From the NCBI GenBank assembly GCA_036346395.1, contig CM070609.1, positions 50,912,777-50,976,776 of the forward strand: a stretch of 64,000 bases of DNA, given 5' to 3'. Every line of letters begins with the position of its first letter. Positions within the stretch are counted from its first letter, which is position 1. This DNA comes from Hsuehochloa calcarea. Lineage: Eukaryota > Streptophyta > Magnoliopsida > Poales > Poaceae. The notes under the pieces are model-generated. The model saw only the letters and a program-made list of their open reading frames with translations, was not told the origin of the DNA and did no database searches. This document shows positions 1-11,594 of this stretch, in pieces. The translations under genes and the position numbers were made by a program.

Positions 1-308
1 GGGTGGAAGTTCCGCACACCATCAAAACAGAACACAAATGTCAGAATAATCGGAAGTTCCGCGTTCCCAGTGCGGAAGTTCCGCATATTACCACAACCGA
101 ACACAATCGTCAGGATAATCGGAAGTTCCGCGTTCCCAGTGCGGAAGGTTCCGATTATCGGAACTTCAGCATTCCAGAAACGGAAGTTCCGCACAGTACA
201 GAAATACACCGGCAGCAGTGCAACGGCAATGAATCCAATCACAAACTTTTCGACAACAACGTCAAATACTCATCACTCGCATGGGGACACTACTCACAGG
301 GTCTCTCA
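1..308 (-). mobile_element. LTR end of a copia-like element (truncated by window edge)
   Basis: The right end matches the terminus of the complete solo LTR at 13964-15592. Both end with a run of ACTCATCACTC followed by a short variable stretch and GGTCTCTCA. Like that LTR it is packed with copies of the palindrome CGGAAGTTCCG and its variants. The element lies in minus orientation by comparison with related LTRs. Its left end and left TSD are outside the window; the five bases after it are AAAGT. Confidence 0.8.
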
Positions 309-657
309 AAAGTTAACCCCCGCGTATTTTATTTCCAATTCTGACCCCTTTGGTCATGCAACCACCCGTGACATGACAAAATAACATTGTCAAGCTAGTC
401 CGTATCTGGGTAAACTCTTGTCGCGCCACCACCCGTTGCGTGACAATGTTGTTGGATCACGCCACCACCAGTGGTGTGACAAAAAGTACTATTTTAGCAT
501 ATTTATTTTATGATGTGATAATATTATTTTGTCACGTTGCAAATGTTGACGTAAAAATGTCAGAATTAAAAATAAAGTTTACGAAATTAACTTTAAAATA
601 AAATTTTGAAAAGGGTTAGCGACCCAATCCAAGAGGCGAGTTTGAGAAAAGAAAAAA
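309..657. other. Intergenic region with diverged short repeats, upstream of F-box gene 1
   Basis: No gene is seen. Between about 345 and 545 there are several imperfect direct and inverted copies of a unit resembling GTGACAATGTTGTT and CGCCACCACC, which look like a decayed DNA transposon or MITE. The last 100 bases before the F-box start are AT-rich, with TATA-like stretches near 566-606 that could serve as the core promoter. I cannot place a transcription start. Confidence 0.4.
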
Positions 658-1893
658 ATGGAACCGCGGGAGAGCGGCGGGAGCGGCGCCCTCAAGAAGC
701 CGAATACCTCGCCGGCGCCGCCGGTTGCAGCCCTCGGCGATGATCTACTCGGCGAGATCCTCCTCCGCCTCCCCGACATGGGGTCACTCGTCAGCACCGC
801 CCTCTCCTGCAAGCGCTGGCGCCGCGTGGCCTCCGACCCCGCCATCTTCCGCCGCTTCCACTCCCTCCGCCGACCCCCGCTCGTCGGCTTCATCCTCACG
901 GACCGCGGCGATATGCCCGTACCCCACCGATGTCCTGAGCTCTGCTTCGTCTCCACCTCCTACCGTCACCCCAATCTGGCCTCCGTCGCCGCGGACGGCG
1001 ATTTCTTCTTCGAAGACCTCCCCGACATCGATTCGGACGACGAGGAGGGATACTACTACGACGAGTGGCGCCTCCGCGGCTGCGACGGCGGCCGCCTCCT
1101 CCTCTCCCGCGGCCGCGACGGGCTGGACCTCGCCGTCTATGACCCCCTCGCGCGGACCGCCATCTTCTTCTGCCCGCCCCACGCCTTTCGCTTTTCGACC
1201 CACATGGTCCGCTACGTCATTGTCGCCGACGAGGCCGACGCCTCGTTCAGGGTCATCGCCATGGACTACTGGGTCAGGGATGGTGCCGCCGTCTTCTCCT
1301 CCCGCACCCGCGAATGGGCCAAGTTTTACCCCGGCAAGGTGTTGCGCAACTTTACCTCGAGCGACGGCATGCCCGCGGGCCGGTTCGCGTACTGGCGGTC
1401 GGACACCAAGAAGCACAGGAACTGCAGGAACGAAGACCACATCTTGGTTGTCGACACGAGCACCATGGAGTGGTCGGTCACCACTGCGCCATTCCCACCT
1501 GGCGAATCCTACTGTATTGCAGACATGGCGGAGCACGGCGGGCTGTGCCTCGTGTCCAGCAAGGAGCAATGCGTGCAACTCTGGGTCCGCAACAACAATG
1601 GTGGATGGGTGCTCAAGAAGGAGATCTCATTGCTGAATGAGTTTGGGTACTTGAAGAAGATTCGTCGTGATGAGTGGATGAAGAGGGTGCGCATTCTGGC
1701 AGCGAGGGCTGGCTATGTCTACATGGAGTTTTGGTCCATTAGGAAGCCTAATTCCTATCTTCTTGTGCTCAATCTTAACACCATGAAGCTGGAGATGTTT
1801 GGCAACAAGTCCGATGAGCCTTATAGAGGTCCTGCATTTCCATTCTTCATGCGGTTGGCACCTCTGCTTGGCCCAGATGATGATAAGAATTAA
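658..1893 (+). CDS. F-box protein (F-box gene 1)
   Basis: This is an intact 411-residue reading frame with strong monocot GC bias at its 5' end. Residues about 26-67 form an F-box: GDDLLGEILLRLP, then the conserved CKRW and a V-S-P-FRRFH tail. In the family this segment binds SKP1 of an SCF ubiquitin ligase. The remaining 340 residues resemble the C-terminal region of grass F-box proteins of unassigned substrate and contain no Kelch or LRR repeat that I can see. The same domain order and many identical blocks (for example DEWMKRVRILAAR, FWSIRKPNSYLLVLN) occur in the two F-box genes on the other strand at 23.9 and 36.2 kb, so they are paralogues. The start is supported because those paralogues also begin MEP followed by a Gly-rich stretch. 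The C-terminus is about nine residues shorter than theirs. Its substrate is unknown. Confidence 0.93.
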   Translation: MEPRESGGSGALKKPNTSPAPPVAALGDDLLGEILLRLPDMGSLVSTALSCKRWRRVASDPAIFRRFHSLRRPPLVGFILTDRGDMPVPHRCPELCFVSTSYRHPNLASVAADGDFFFEDLPDIDSDDEEGYYYDEWRLRGCDGGRLLLSRGRDGLDLAVYDPLARTAIFFCPPHAFRFSTHMVRYVIVADEADASFRVIAMDYWVRDGAAVFSSRTREWAKFYPGKVLRNFTSSDGMPAGRFAYWRSDTKKHRNCRNEDHILVVDTSTMEWSVTTAPFPPGESYCIADMAEHGGLCLVSSKEQCVQLWVRNNNGGWVLKKEISLLNEFGYLKKIRRDEWMKRVRILAARAGYVYMEFWSIRKPNSYLLVLNLNTMKLEMFGNKSDEPYRGPAFPFFMRLAPLLGPDDDKN

Positions 1894-4080
1894 GAAAATT
1901 CATCTTCAAGGTGCTTGATAGTATGGAGTAGGTAATCTTCTGCATGATCTGTTCATTAAATTTCTTTTCTTCTGTTTCTGCTTCTACTGATCTAGCTATT
2001 TAATTACCGATGTAAATTAGCTGACCCTTAGATGAATCTTCAGGGATTCCACATATAGATGTAGATATGTTTAATGCTTAAGGATAGCACAGATTATTTT
2101 GCCTAGAACTAACCATCATGTGGGAAGTTGCTTTAATTGTAACTTGTTTACCTAAATGATTGGACCATGCTGTAATTGTGTATTGGTATATTGATATACT
2201 GCTAGTAAATTTCAGAAAGAAATACTCTGTTATTTATTTATAATTACTCAATTTTCTCAGTTATTAAAAACATACCGTCACAATCGAACACATGAATATA
2301 AGTGTTCCAGGTTTAAAAAAAAATTTCTGGTACTGTGGCAAATAATTGATTTTTCCTGCTAGTTTACTGTTTGTTTCAGTCACTTGAAACTTCAGTCTGT
2401 TGCTGCTGAATTATCTGTAGATAAACATGTTTAAGTTCAGTTGTTTTCCAGGAATGAACCAATTACTGCTTAATTATTTTGCTTGAGCCAATAGTATCTC
2501 TTTCCTATGTTCTTTTCACACTACTCCCGTGGAGTGCCAGTTTATACCATTGGAATTGCCCACATCCTTTTTTTTTTGCAAACAGTGGAATATGTCTTCT
2601 TATGTTGACTTGTGGATCGGATGCCTTGTGGATTTTGATCAATCACCACCATGTCTGAAGTCTACCTCCATGTTTTGCTTGCTGCCTCTTCTATATGGGC
2701 CATAATAACTGTCTTTTGCTAGCTTGATTAGCCTACTCTTCCATCTCAAGCCAAAATCCCATGCAAATCATTGTCTTAATTGGATGACACCTTGTGTGAA
2801 ACTTCTCGTACACACATTAATTGTTGGCCGGGACTCTCTCTCTTTCTCTCTCTCTCTCTTTGTGTGTGTGTGTTACCGGACGGGAATCAAATTGCACTAT
2901 CAGACTGGAATCAAATTACATAACAGCAGATCAATCAGACTTGTGACTTTGAATCAAACTTGAATCCGGCAAGAATATGCCTCCGTAAGGGTAAGTGTCC
3001 AAACAAAGAACAACATGAGTGTTTGACTTGGACATGTGCTATGCAAGGGATCTTAATTGCGCACAGCATATTTCTTGTTTGAATTCTGCATTGATCTTCA
3101 TGACCATGTAGCACAAGTTTAAGCAATTTTAATGGAACTCAAAGTCTATCTCTATGTATGCTTCATCCAAGTCGCACATAACAATACTGGTTAAAACTAA
3201 TGATTGAGATGCTTTCATTTTCTCGGATTAACGGCGAATTTCTAGGTTTTTCCCCTTTTTTAGATTAATGTGTTAATTTCTAGTTTTACCTCTTAGTATT
3301 AACATGAGTGCTCCTGGAGAAGCCTCCAATTAGTAAAGATAAAGATTGGGTCATAATTTGCACCAGTGACTTGTAAATTCAACTTTATTTTATTGTTTCA
3401 GTTATCACAGTTAAATTTCTGCGGAGGATAAACTTAAGTTCCATTGGTTTTTTTAAACTGAATAATTCTACGGAATGCACTGAGTAAGGTCAATGCGTAT
3501 TGCTTCAGTTACTTCAGAATGCACGAAACATGATCAAAAGATTTTTCCACATGTCCTCGTATGTAGTACAGAAACTGATGCATCTCTGTATCCTGTGAGT
3601 TCCAGGTGATCAGTGACTTATTATATTTTCTGGCGGCATGTATTTCTACAGGTACTTCAGCAATGCATAGTAGCCTCTACATTTTGATGATACCCTGTAA
3701 ACAAATCATTTCGCATGCTCTGGCAGAAAATAAAAGTTCTTTGCATTTCAGGTCAAGTTGTTACTTCTAGCTTTGATAAGAAGTTATTTTAAAGTGGAGC
3801 GTGAGGGCATCAACCAGATATGCATGTGACATGGAATTGTAGCAGCTGATTGGATACCATCTATTGATTTTCTGTCTTCAAAGAATTTGACATGGAAGCG
3901 CAGCTAATTTGCAACCACAAATATGTTCTTTTGTGACAATAGCTTCCATGTAATATGAAATCAGTCGTTTTCCGGTTATGATGTCCTTTTGCTGTTAGTT
4001 AAATGAAAGTTCCTATGTGACCTGAGATGGGTTAATATAATTTCAGTCGTGTTTTGCTTAAACCTGTGGGTGGCATCATA
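1894..4080 (+). other. 3' region of F-box gene 1 with a conserved downstream block
   Basis: No protein gene is present. A good splice donor (TAG before GTAATC) starts at 1932, 38 bases after the stop. A stretch at about 3651-3905 aligns with the region downstream of F-box gene 2 (22277-22030, minus strand). It includes the shared strings TTTCAGGT and TTACTTCTAGCTTTG, at nearly the same distance from the stop (about 1.8 kb). I infer a 3'-UTR intron and a terminal non-coding exon. The rest is AT-rich without recognisable features. Confidence 0.5.
2834..2873. repeat. Compound microsatellite (CT)n-(GT)n
   Basis: An interrupted CT run is followed directly by about six GT units. It lies in the presumed 3'-UTR intron of F-box gene 1. 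Confidence 0.9.
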
Positions 4081-4396
4081 ATTCATCTGAAATGCTTAAT
4101 ATATGTTGTATTGTCACGACCTTGGGATTGAGATCGCAACCGATGGTTGTGGGAGACGGCAGGCCTTTGCCGGGCCGACGGTGTACCACGGGGCTTCGGG
4201 GCCGTGACGTCGAAAACGACGCACAGAAGGGAGATGAGAAACAGAGAAAGGAGGTGAGATAGTAGATTGCTTGTTCTTTGATAATCCAAATCAATTGTCG
4301 TGCCCCCTTGATATAGGCTGTCCCTAAAGGCATGACTAGCTAGGTAATATCGACTACCAATTGATAACAAACTGCTAACTTGATAATGAAGCAAAT
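4081..4396. other. Unassigned sequence before the copia relic
   Basis: This stretch has a moderately GC-rich core (4115-4215) and no coding potential that I recognise. It may be the remnant of another repeat, but no termini could be identified. Confidence 0.3.
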
Positions 4397-4663
4397 TGTT
4401 AAGAAACTCTGGCCCGGCCCATAAGCAAGCTCATGTATGAGTATTCCACCGAAACTCTATGGATCAGAAGATTATATGTAGGAGGGATTCCCTACCATTG
4501 TAATACAATTATTAAAAAGCAATAAAGTGAAGCCTAAGTCCCCTTATATCTCTGTGTTCAATCTACTGTTGTATTATTGTGTTCCTGCTTTATTCTTACG
4601 ATTCTGAGTATTGTTTACGAGATAATCGCTCGGACTAGACTCGTCAGCGACGGTTACTCAACA
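4397..4663 (+). mobile_element. 5' LTR of a decayed Ty1/copia element
   Basis: A 267-bp segment begins TGTTAAGAAACTC and ends CTCAACA, the TG...CA form of an LTR. It contains an AATAAAG polyadenylation-like signal near 4520. It is followed immediately by CGTTATCAGCACGA, a sequence I associate with the primer-binding region of short-LTR plant copia elements. Gag and pol remnants of the same orientation follow. No matching 3' LTR was found in the window, so the element is truncated. Confidence 0.72.
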
Positions 4664-6127
4664 CGTTATCAGCACGATCGACTCTCCTCGCATCGAAAGG
4701 TAACCGTCGAAGAACGACACTCGTAAATTGAATCGTATTTTCTAGATCGCTTTTAATTCTGTAAATTTTCTTTCTAGATTGGTTTTCTACGGTGCAAATC
4801 CGTTCTAATCTACCGCGAACCGACTTGAAATCGCCGGCACAATGTCGATCGGTAGATTGCATGAAAGATTGGATGTCGATTGTACCGTAGATTGAAAATT
4901 GTAAATTCGTTCTAATCTACCGCGAGCCGACTTGAAGTTGCCAGCCAAGCCGATCGGTAACTGCATGAGCGATAATTGCATTGGATGAACAGTAATTACG
5001 CACGTACAGTAATTAAGCATAAATAGTACACAGAACCCCCGCCCCCTGGCCTGGAGCCTCCTTAGCCGGCGCCACACACCCCTACAGCCGGCTTGAAGCC
5101 GCCGCCGCATATGGAGCCACCGAGCGCCGGGCGCTGCCTGAAGCCGCCGCCGGCACCGGTCGCTACCCACCCAAATCAAGGAGAAGGGAGGGTGAGGGGC
5201 GAAGAAGAGCCGCCACGCCGCCACGGCCCGTGCTTGGAGCCGTCGCTTGGATCCTCGGCCGTAGCCAAACCGCCACCGCTGAAGCACCACCGCACGCGCG
5301 CCACCACCTCTGCGCCGCACGCGCAAGGCGTCGCCTTGAAGCGTTCTTTGCCGCATGCACATGGGTTTGCCACCTCCGACCGCCCGCACTGCCGCCACCA
5401 CCGCCCGGCCGCCGGTGTTGCATGGAGCGCCGCCGACGAGATCGCCCACCTCCGCCATGATCGCTCGCCACCACGGCCGAAAGCCACACGTTGCCGCTCG
5501 CACCACGCCTCGTCGGCCACCGCCGCCGCAGACGTGGCTCCGGCGCTCGGCCGATTGCCGCCCGCCATTGCCGGGGGCACAGGGTAGGGTTCCTACACCC
5601 GACCCCTTTAGCAACAAATAACGGACCAAGAAGGCCATTTTCACGGCCAGAGAGAAAAAAAAAGGAAAAGGAAAAAAAAATCTAGTTTTGCAAAAAAGGC
5701 CCCCGGATTTCTGAAAATTACAAGGAATTTTTTGCGAATAAGGAAATTTTACGAAAAACCCCTTGGACTTTCTGAAAATTACGCGAAAATTTTCTCTGAA
5801 TTAAAATTTCACGTTTTAACCCCCTAGAAATTACAGAATTCACTAAAAGTTCTTTTTCAAGCACAAATGAGCCTCAGGAATTCAATTTTTGAATCGGTTT
5901 TAGCATTTGAAGCATGTTTAACTTTGTTGCTATTATTCCTATGCAATTTAATTATTGTATTTATTATTTTGATTATTTTTTTATTGTTTATATTACTTTA
6001 ATCACTGAAAATAGCAGTAAATCATGAAAAATGCATACAAAATTATGGGAATATTATGAGAATTTTTACAACCATTTTATATAAGTTACCAGTAGTAATC
6101 TTGTGCACTTTTTACATGAATATGCAG
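4664..6127 (+). other. Leader of the copia relic, GC-rich core
   Basis: The sequence between the LTR and gag has no conserved protein. Two imperfect direct repeats of about 42 bp occur at 4795-4836 and 4900-4941, sharing TTCTAATCTACCGCG. The part at 5040-5600 is very GC-rich and open in several frames on both strands, as expected of codon-neutral GC-rich DNA. I therefore do not call the 164- to 279-codon frames there genes. 5640-6127 becomes AT-rich. Confidence 0.5.
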
Positions 6128-7153
6128 ATGACTGGCATTACGAACCGGGAGTTCGAAGAGCTGGCCCGGTATGGTCACAATTACCTGACTTGGGCATCAG
6201 ATGTCGAAATCGTACTTGGAGCCAAGAAGCTTTGTGCTGCTATTGGACTGGGCCCCCTGAAAGACACCAGTCCAACCGCTGAGGAGAATGATCAAGCACT
6301 TCATTTCCTCAGACATCATCTCTGTCTAACGCTCAAGAATGAGTATATGGTAGAAAAGAACGCACTAGCTTTATGGACCGCACTAAAGAAGCGGTTCGAG
6401 AAGCTCAAGTACACCATTCTTCCTCGGGTAAAGCAAGAATAGAACCGACTACGTTTTGCTGACTACAAGACCATGGGGGAGTACAATTCTGTATTGCACA
6501 GAATTTATACAAATCTTCAACTCTGTGGTAAAGTAACCACAGATGAACAGAAGATCAAAAAAATTCAATCTACCTTTCACCCAAACGCGGTGCAATCCGC
6601 TTGCAACTATCGTCAGGATGGATACAAGGAGTATGCCGAACTGATTAACATCATGTGAGTTGCGGAAGCTCAAGATTACGTTCTCAGAAAGAACTACATC
6701 TCACAGCCGCTTAGTAACAAAGTTGGCCATGAAGTCAATGCAAGCAGCTACAAGGTGAGGAAGCCTCACCCAAAAGAAAGAGACAAGAAGGGTAAGGTCA
6801 TAGGTCGCAAAACTAGACAGAATGTTCAAGCCAAGAAGGGTGAATAAAAGAAGTACGACGAGAATCCCTATGGTCAGCAGGACCAAAGTTGCTACAAATG
6901 TGGCACTTGGGGCCATTGGTCATATGTTTGCCATGAGCCGCAGCACATGATCGATACCTTCAAGGCTAAGAAAAAGGGCAAAAGACGGCATGAAGCACAC
7001 CTCGTCATTGCAGCCACAGAGGATCCACGATCATGGGATGCACCCATGGATGTGGACAGCCACATAGGAGCCCCCATCACACCTTCTTTGGACATCGCAG
7101 CAGCAGCAGCTGTAGTTGCCGAAGAAGAGAAGATGGACATGGCACATATTTAG
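6128..7153 (+). pseudogene. Copia gag remnant
   Basis: A gag-like polyprotein begins MTGITNREFEELARYGHNYL and runs in one frame to 7153, but it is broken by in-frame stops at 6440, 6656 and 6845. A CX2CX4HX4C zinc knuckle (CYKCGTWGHWSYVC) is still intact at about 6890-6931, as expected near the end of gag, where it binds RNA. The presence of three stops with no frameshift suggests old decay by substitution. It is the coding start of the element whose LTR is at 4397-4663. Confidence 0.85.
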
Positions 7154-7426
7154 GAAGAAGTTTCTTTATACTTTGTTGGTTCAATCTAGTGCACGCATTG
7201 CACTTAGATTTCATAGCCATTTGCAGTTTATGGTTGTGATAGAACATTGATTTTGAATAATAGTTGTAAGCTCTAGGAGAGCAAAGCTATGAATTCTTCT
7301 TATAAGTCCCGCGACTTTTTCTGTATTAATAGCAAATTACGTTATGTTTTGAAGTATTTTACTTATGTGTGTGGATTGCTTCCTACCCATATTAATAAAT
7401 ACTTTATATATATCAGAACGCGAGTG

Positions 7427-8350
7427 GCGCCCTATGGAGGAAGTGTGCTTAGCAGACAGCGGCACAATGAATACCATATTAATAGAGATAAAAAAATTTC
7501 AGTCGATTAGCAAAAATACTGGTAGTTTTACGATAATTGCACGCAGCGATACTTGTATAATAGGCTCAAAAAGAGCCACAATTATACTCCCGATGGGCAC
7601 AACATTGGTCATTGAAGAAGCCTTGTTGTACCCCGAATCGACTAGGACTCTTTTAAACTTTAAAGATATTCGCGCTAACGGTCTCCACGTAGAGACTGAA
7701 GAAGAGTACGGTAAGGAATACCTACTCATTACAAAGCACGAAGAACATGGAAAAAGGGTATTAGAAAGACTTCCTTCGTATGAATCTGGGCTATACCGCA
7801 CTCACATTAAGACACCTCAAGCCTATACTGTCCTGAAAGTAACTTTTAGAAGCTCTGAACTTTTTTGTCTCTGGCAAGATAGATTAGGCCACCCCGGTCT
7901 TAGAATGATGATAAATATAATTACTAATTCTCAGGGACATAATGTCAATGTAAAGAATTTTCCGAATCCAGAAGATTTTGTGTGCCCTGCATGTGCCACC
8001 GGAAAAATGATTACTAGACCCTCTACTCTGAAAGTAAAGGATGAAATCCCTGCATTCATGGACCGTATCTAGGGAGACATTTGCAGTCCTATACAGCCCC
8101 TGTCAGGGCCATTTAGGTACTTTATGGTGCTCATCGATGCTTCCTCGAAATGGTCACATGTATGCTTATTGTCCACGAGAAACCACGCTTTTGCAAAGCT
8201 GATCTCGCAGATAATTAAAATTAAGAATAATTTCCCTGGTCATCATGTGAAGTCCATCAGGACGGTCAATGCTGGAGAATTTACTTCAAAGGCATTTGAT
8301 GATTATTGTATGACAATGGGAATTACCGTTGAGCATCCCATACCACATGT
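7427..8350 (+). pseudogene. Copia pol remnant, protease to integrase (part 1)
   Basis: One frame carries the protease signature ADSGTMNTIL near 7450. It is followed by the integrase-associated zinc region (LWQDRLGHPGL ... CPACATGK) and the integrase core. A stop at 8070 interrupts the frame just before GDICSPIQP, which holds the first catalytic Asp. The position of the second catalytic Asp reads RTVNAGEF, where the family normally has an Asp before Asn, so the active site is lost. The reading frame is cut at 8350 by a solo LTR and resumes at 10849. Confidence 0.87.
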
Positions 8351-10843
8351 TGTAAGATCGAGGTGGCCGACTAGAGGGGGGTGAATAGGCGGTTTTAAAA
8401 ATCTTTCAGCTCTAAAACCAATATATAATGCGGAAGCTAATAACAATTAGTTTTGCACAATTAAAACCTAAATCAACTAGGCTTCCCTAAGTGCACCAAC
8501 GATACAAGAGAGCAAGTAATGTAAATTGCTCAAAGTAAAGCACAAGTAAAACAAGGTGACACAATTATGTTTTACCGTGGTGTTCGGAGACTTGCCGGTC
8601 TCCCCTAATCCACGTTGAGGTAAGCCCAACCACGTTGGACCGGCTCCACTAATTAAGCCAACACCTCTGAGGTAAGTCCAACACTTGGACCGGTTCCAAA
8701 CCGAACCAACACCTCGCTCCATTAGGGTTGCTCTTCCTCCACTCCGGAGATGGCTAGCACCAAACCACTCACAAACCGCCGGGCCTTCTCACAAGGTTCT
8801 TGAGAGGATCACTGGGCACGACGCCTCCACACCGTGTAGGTGTCGGCAAACACCAAGAGTAACAAATCCAAACTCTCACTTGAACTAATCAAGTGTCTAA
8901 GCTTAAGTGGATACATAATCCACTACCTAAGGCAACAAATGCACTTAGAGTTTACTCTCCATGCTCACCAAGTGCAACACATGCACATAAGAGATGAGAG
9001 AATTGCTCTTAGCTCAAGAGGCTCAAAGGATGTTCACAATATCACCAGCAACCTGTCCCAACCGGCCAAGGTGGATATATATAGGCAATACACAAAAACT
9101 AGCCGTTGGGAGAAGATTCCCACAAATCAGCATAGGGCCGGTCTGACCGCCAACCAATGGCCGGTCGGACCGCCCCATGCGCCAACTGCTAGAAAACTAG
9201 CCGTTGGACCTTCGGCCGGTCGGACCACCGCCAAATCGGTCAAACCGCCGCAGCTGGCCGGTCCGACCGCCCGATGGAAAATTTGGCTAAGTCCCAAAAC
9301 GGGCGCTCTCTGGAATAAACGTTCCGCACCAACCCCGAAACTTCCTCACATCGGAAGTTCTGTTTTCTCAACAGCGGAACTTCTGGACAGAGAATCCAAG
9401 TCAAAGGAAATCGGTCGGACCGCCAACACATGGCCGGTTCGATCGATTGGCCACCGGTCAGACCGGTCCACACCGGCGATCTGACCGACAGACCACAGAA
9501 GCCAAACACATTTGCTTCACATCAAATGGCAAAACACATTCGCCCATTTGAGTACAACTCCAATAAGGTTAAAAGATGATATTCTCAGCTAGTTGCAAAA
9601 CACATTTGCTAATATTTTAGAATACTCATAACAAGGAATAAGGTACATGGACTTATGCCATTTGCAAAACACATTTGCAAACTTAAGTCACATGCTACAA
9701 GGATTACGCATGAGCCTTGACTATTTGCAAAACATATTCGTAAATAAATATCATCATGCCTAGATGAGCTAGAGCAACCATATTGAGCTATCAACACATG
9801 ACTAACTCAAACTACTAGTTAAGACCCCTCTTAATAGTACGGTAATACTATACTAGCAATCCGGTCTTCCAACCAAACACCAAGACCGGTAAAAGACTAG
9901 GAACACATCCTTAGCCCTAGCTAGTCATACCTTTGCCTTGCAACTTCTTGAAGCTTGATGACGCACATCAACACTTCAAGTCCGGGTCATTAACTTGATA
10001 ATCATCAACGCATGATGATCATCTGCTTGACCTCCATCAACACATGATGGGTCTTCTCTTGTCTTGATGATCAACTCATGATCATCTTTTCTTGATAAGC
10101 ATCAAATCATGATACATTCTTTACACCAAGATCTTGACTTGATGATCAACTCATGATCATCCCAAGTCTTCATCATCTGGAACATAACCTATACATCAAA
10201 CTCATGAAAAATGTTAGTTCCACAATATGATTATCATTAATTACCACACTATACCATTAACTCATAATGGTGGGACAAGATACCTCAATCTTTCCCTCTT
10301 TGGTAATTGATGATAACCATTTCAAACACAAATAAATTTGATTTGATAAATGTAACACAACGTGAGTATATATGAACTACACAAGTTACATATACTCACG
10401 ACATGAGTATGTAAGAACTACACGAGTTCTATTTTACTCAAACATGAGTATACACAAACTACACAAGTTCTATATACTCAAACGGATATGTTTCAAAGTA
10501 AAGATCCGGAACATATGTGGAAAATGGAATATGGATCAATACTAATGAAACCACAAAATATAGAACAAAGCTCCCCCTAAATGTGTGCATACACTAATGT
10601 GTAAAGAAAATATATGCACATATTCAAGATATACTTATGGTGGAGTTCTTCCTATATTTTGGATCCAAGGAATGCAACATTATATAAGAGTATGAGTCAA
10701 ATGCATACCTCGTTGAATTTCACCTTATATCCAAATGAGACTACACATTATAATAATAAACAAAAGAGTTAGTCTCACAATTAGATTTGTCATTAATCAC
10801 CAAAACACCCCATTAACTCATAATGGCGGGTCTAGATCTTTCA
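8351..10843 (-). mobile_element. Solo LTR (2493 bp) inserted in the copia integrase
   Basis: The element starts TGTAAGATCG and ends GATCTTTCA. It is flanked by the 5-bp TSD CATGT at 8346-8350 and 10844-10848. Removing it and one TSD restores continuity of the integrase remnant. The GAGGGGGGTGAATAGG box near the left end is shared by the other copia LTRs here and shows minus orientation. It contains no coding sequence. Inside are several arrays of short repeats: CGG-N5-CCG palindromes (9135-9490), TTTGCAAAACACATTTGC units (9500-9750), and TGATGATCAACTCATGATCA units (9955-10165). A further array of GAGTAT...ATACTC units lies at 10360-10480. Confidence 0.9.
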
Positions 10844-10848
10844 CATGT

Positions 10849-11087
10849 TCACACCTAGAATAGACTAGCAGATGCATTAATTAAAAAAATTAAATTTATT
10901 GCCCGACCGCTCTTGCAGAATTGTAATTTACCAACTACATGTTGGAGACACGCATGATCGCACAAAGAACTCTCATCAATTTTCGACCATAAGCATATAA
11001 CACCCATTCACCTATGCAACTAGCGCAAGGATCAACACCAAAAATCTCTCATCTAGGAAGGTTTGGTTGCAAGATTTATGTACCTAT
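10849..11087 (+). pseudogene. Copia integrase remnant (part 2)
   Basis: The sequence resumes the integrase after the solo LTR, with recognisable pieces such as GRFGCKIYVPI at the end. It carries stops and at least one frameshift. It is cut at 11087 by the next nested LTR and continues at 20249. Confidence 0.82.
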
Positions 11088-11594
11088 TGTTAGGATACGC
11101 GGCAATGCTACGATAGCACAAACAAAAAATTTACCGCGCAACCAAGGAACCACCGCAAGTAATAGATCACGAGACTACCGCTTGACGCACCGACTCGTAG
11201 CGGAAGTAGAGTCGTTGTAGCGAGTTAAGGCAGTCGTAGTCGTACTCGCGACGCGTCTCCTCCTTCGAGTAGTCGTACTCTACGTGCGTCTGCTTCTTCA
11301 AGTGTTCGTACCCACCACGTGACTTCTTCTCCGTCTCTGGTGATCAACACAAGTCGCGGATCATCCTAGTGCTGATGCTTCGTAACAACACCTCCGAGGT
11401 ATCCACACGTACGGGGTAAGATCACCACGCACTGAAGTGCTAGCACCGGCAGCGTGGTTGAGAAGGCGTGGCTATTAGGGTTTCAGGAGTTCTTCCAAAG
11501 ATCATCCTCTTCCCCTTGCACCCCATGCCTCCGCCCCTCTTTATATAGACATCCATGATGGGTCTCGACCTGGAGGCCCATTAGGAACTCAAGG

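Noticed and set aside
4805..5644. 279-codon minus-strand frame and overlapping plus-strand frames in the copia leader
   Set aside because: The stretch is open in four or more frames because of high GC. The proteins are low-complexity Arg/Ala/Pro/Gly, and it lies within a retrotransposon leader.
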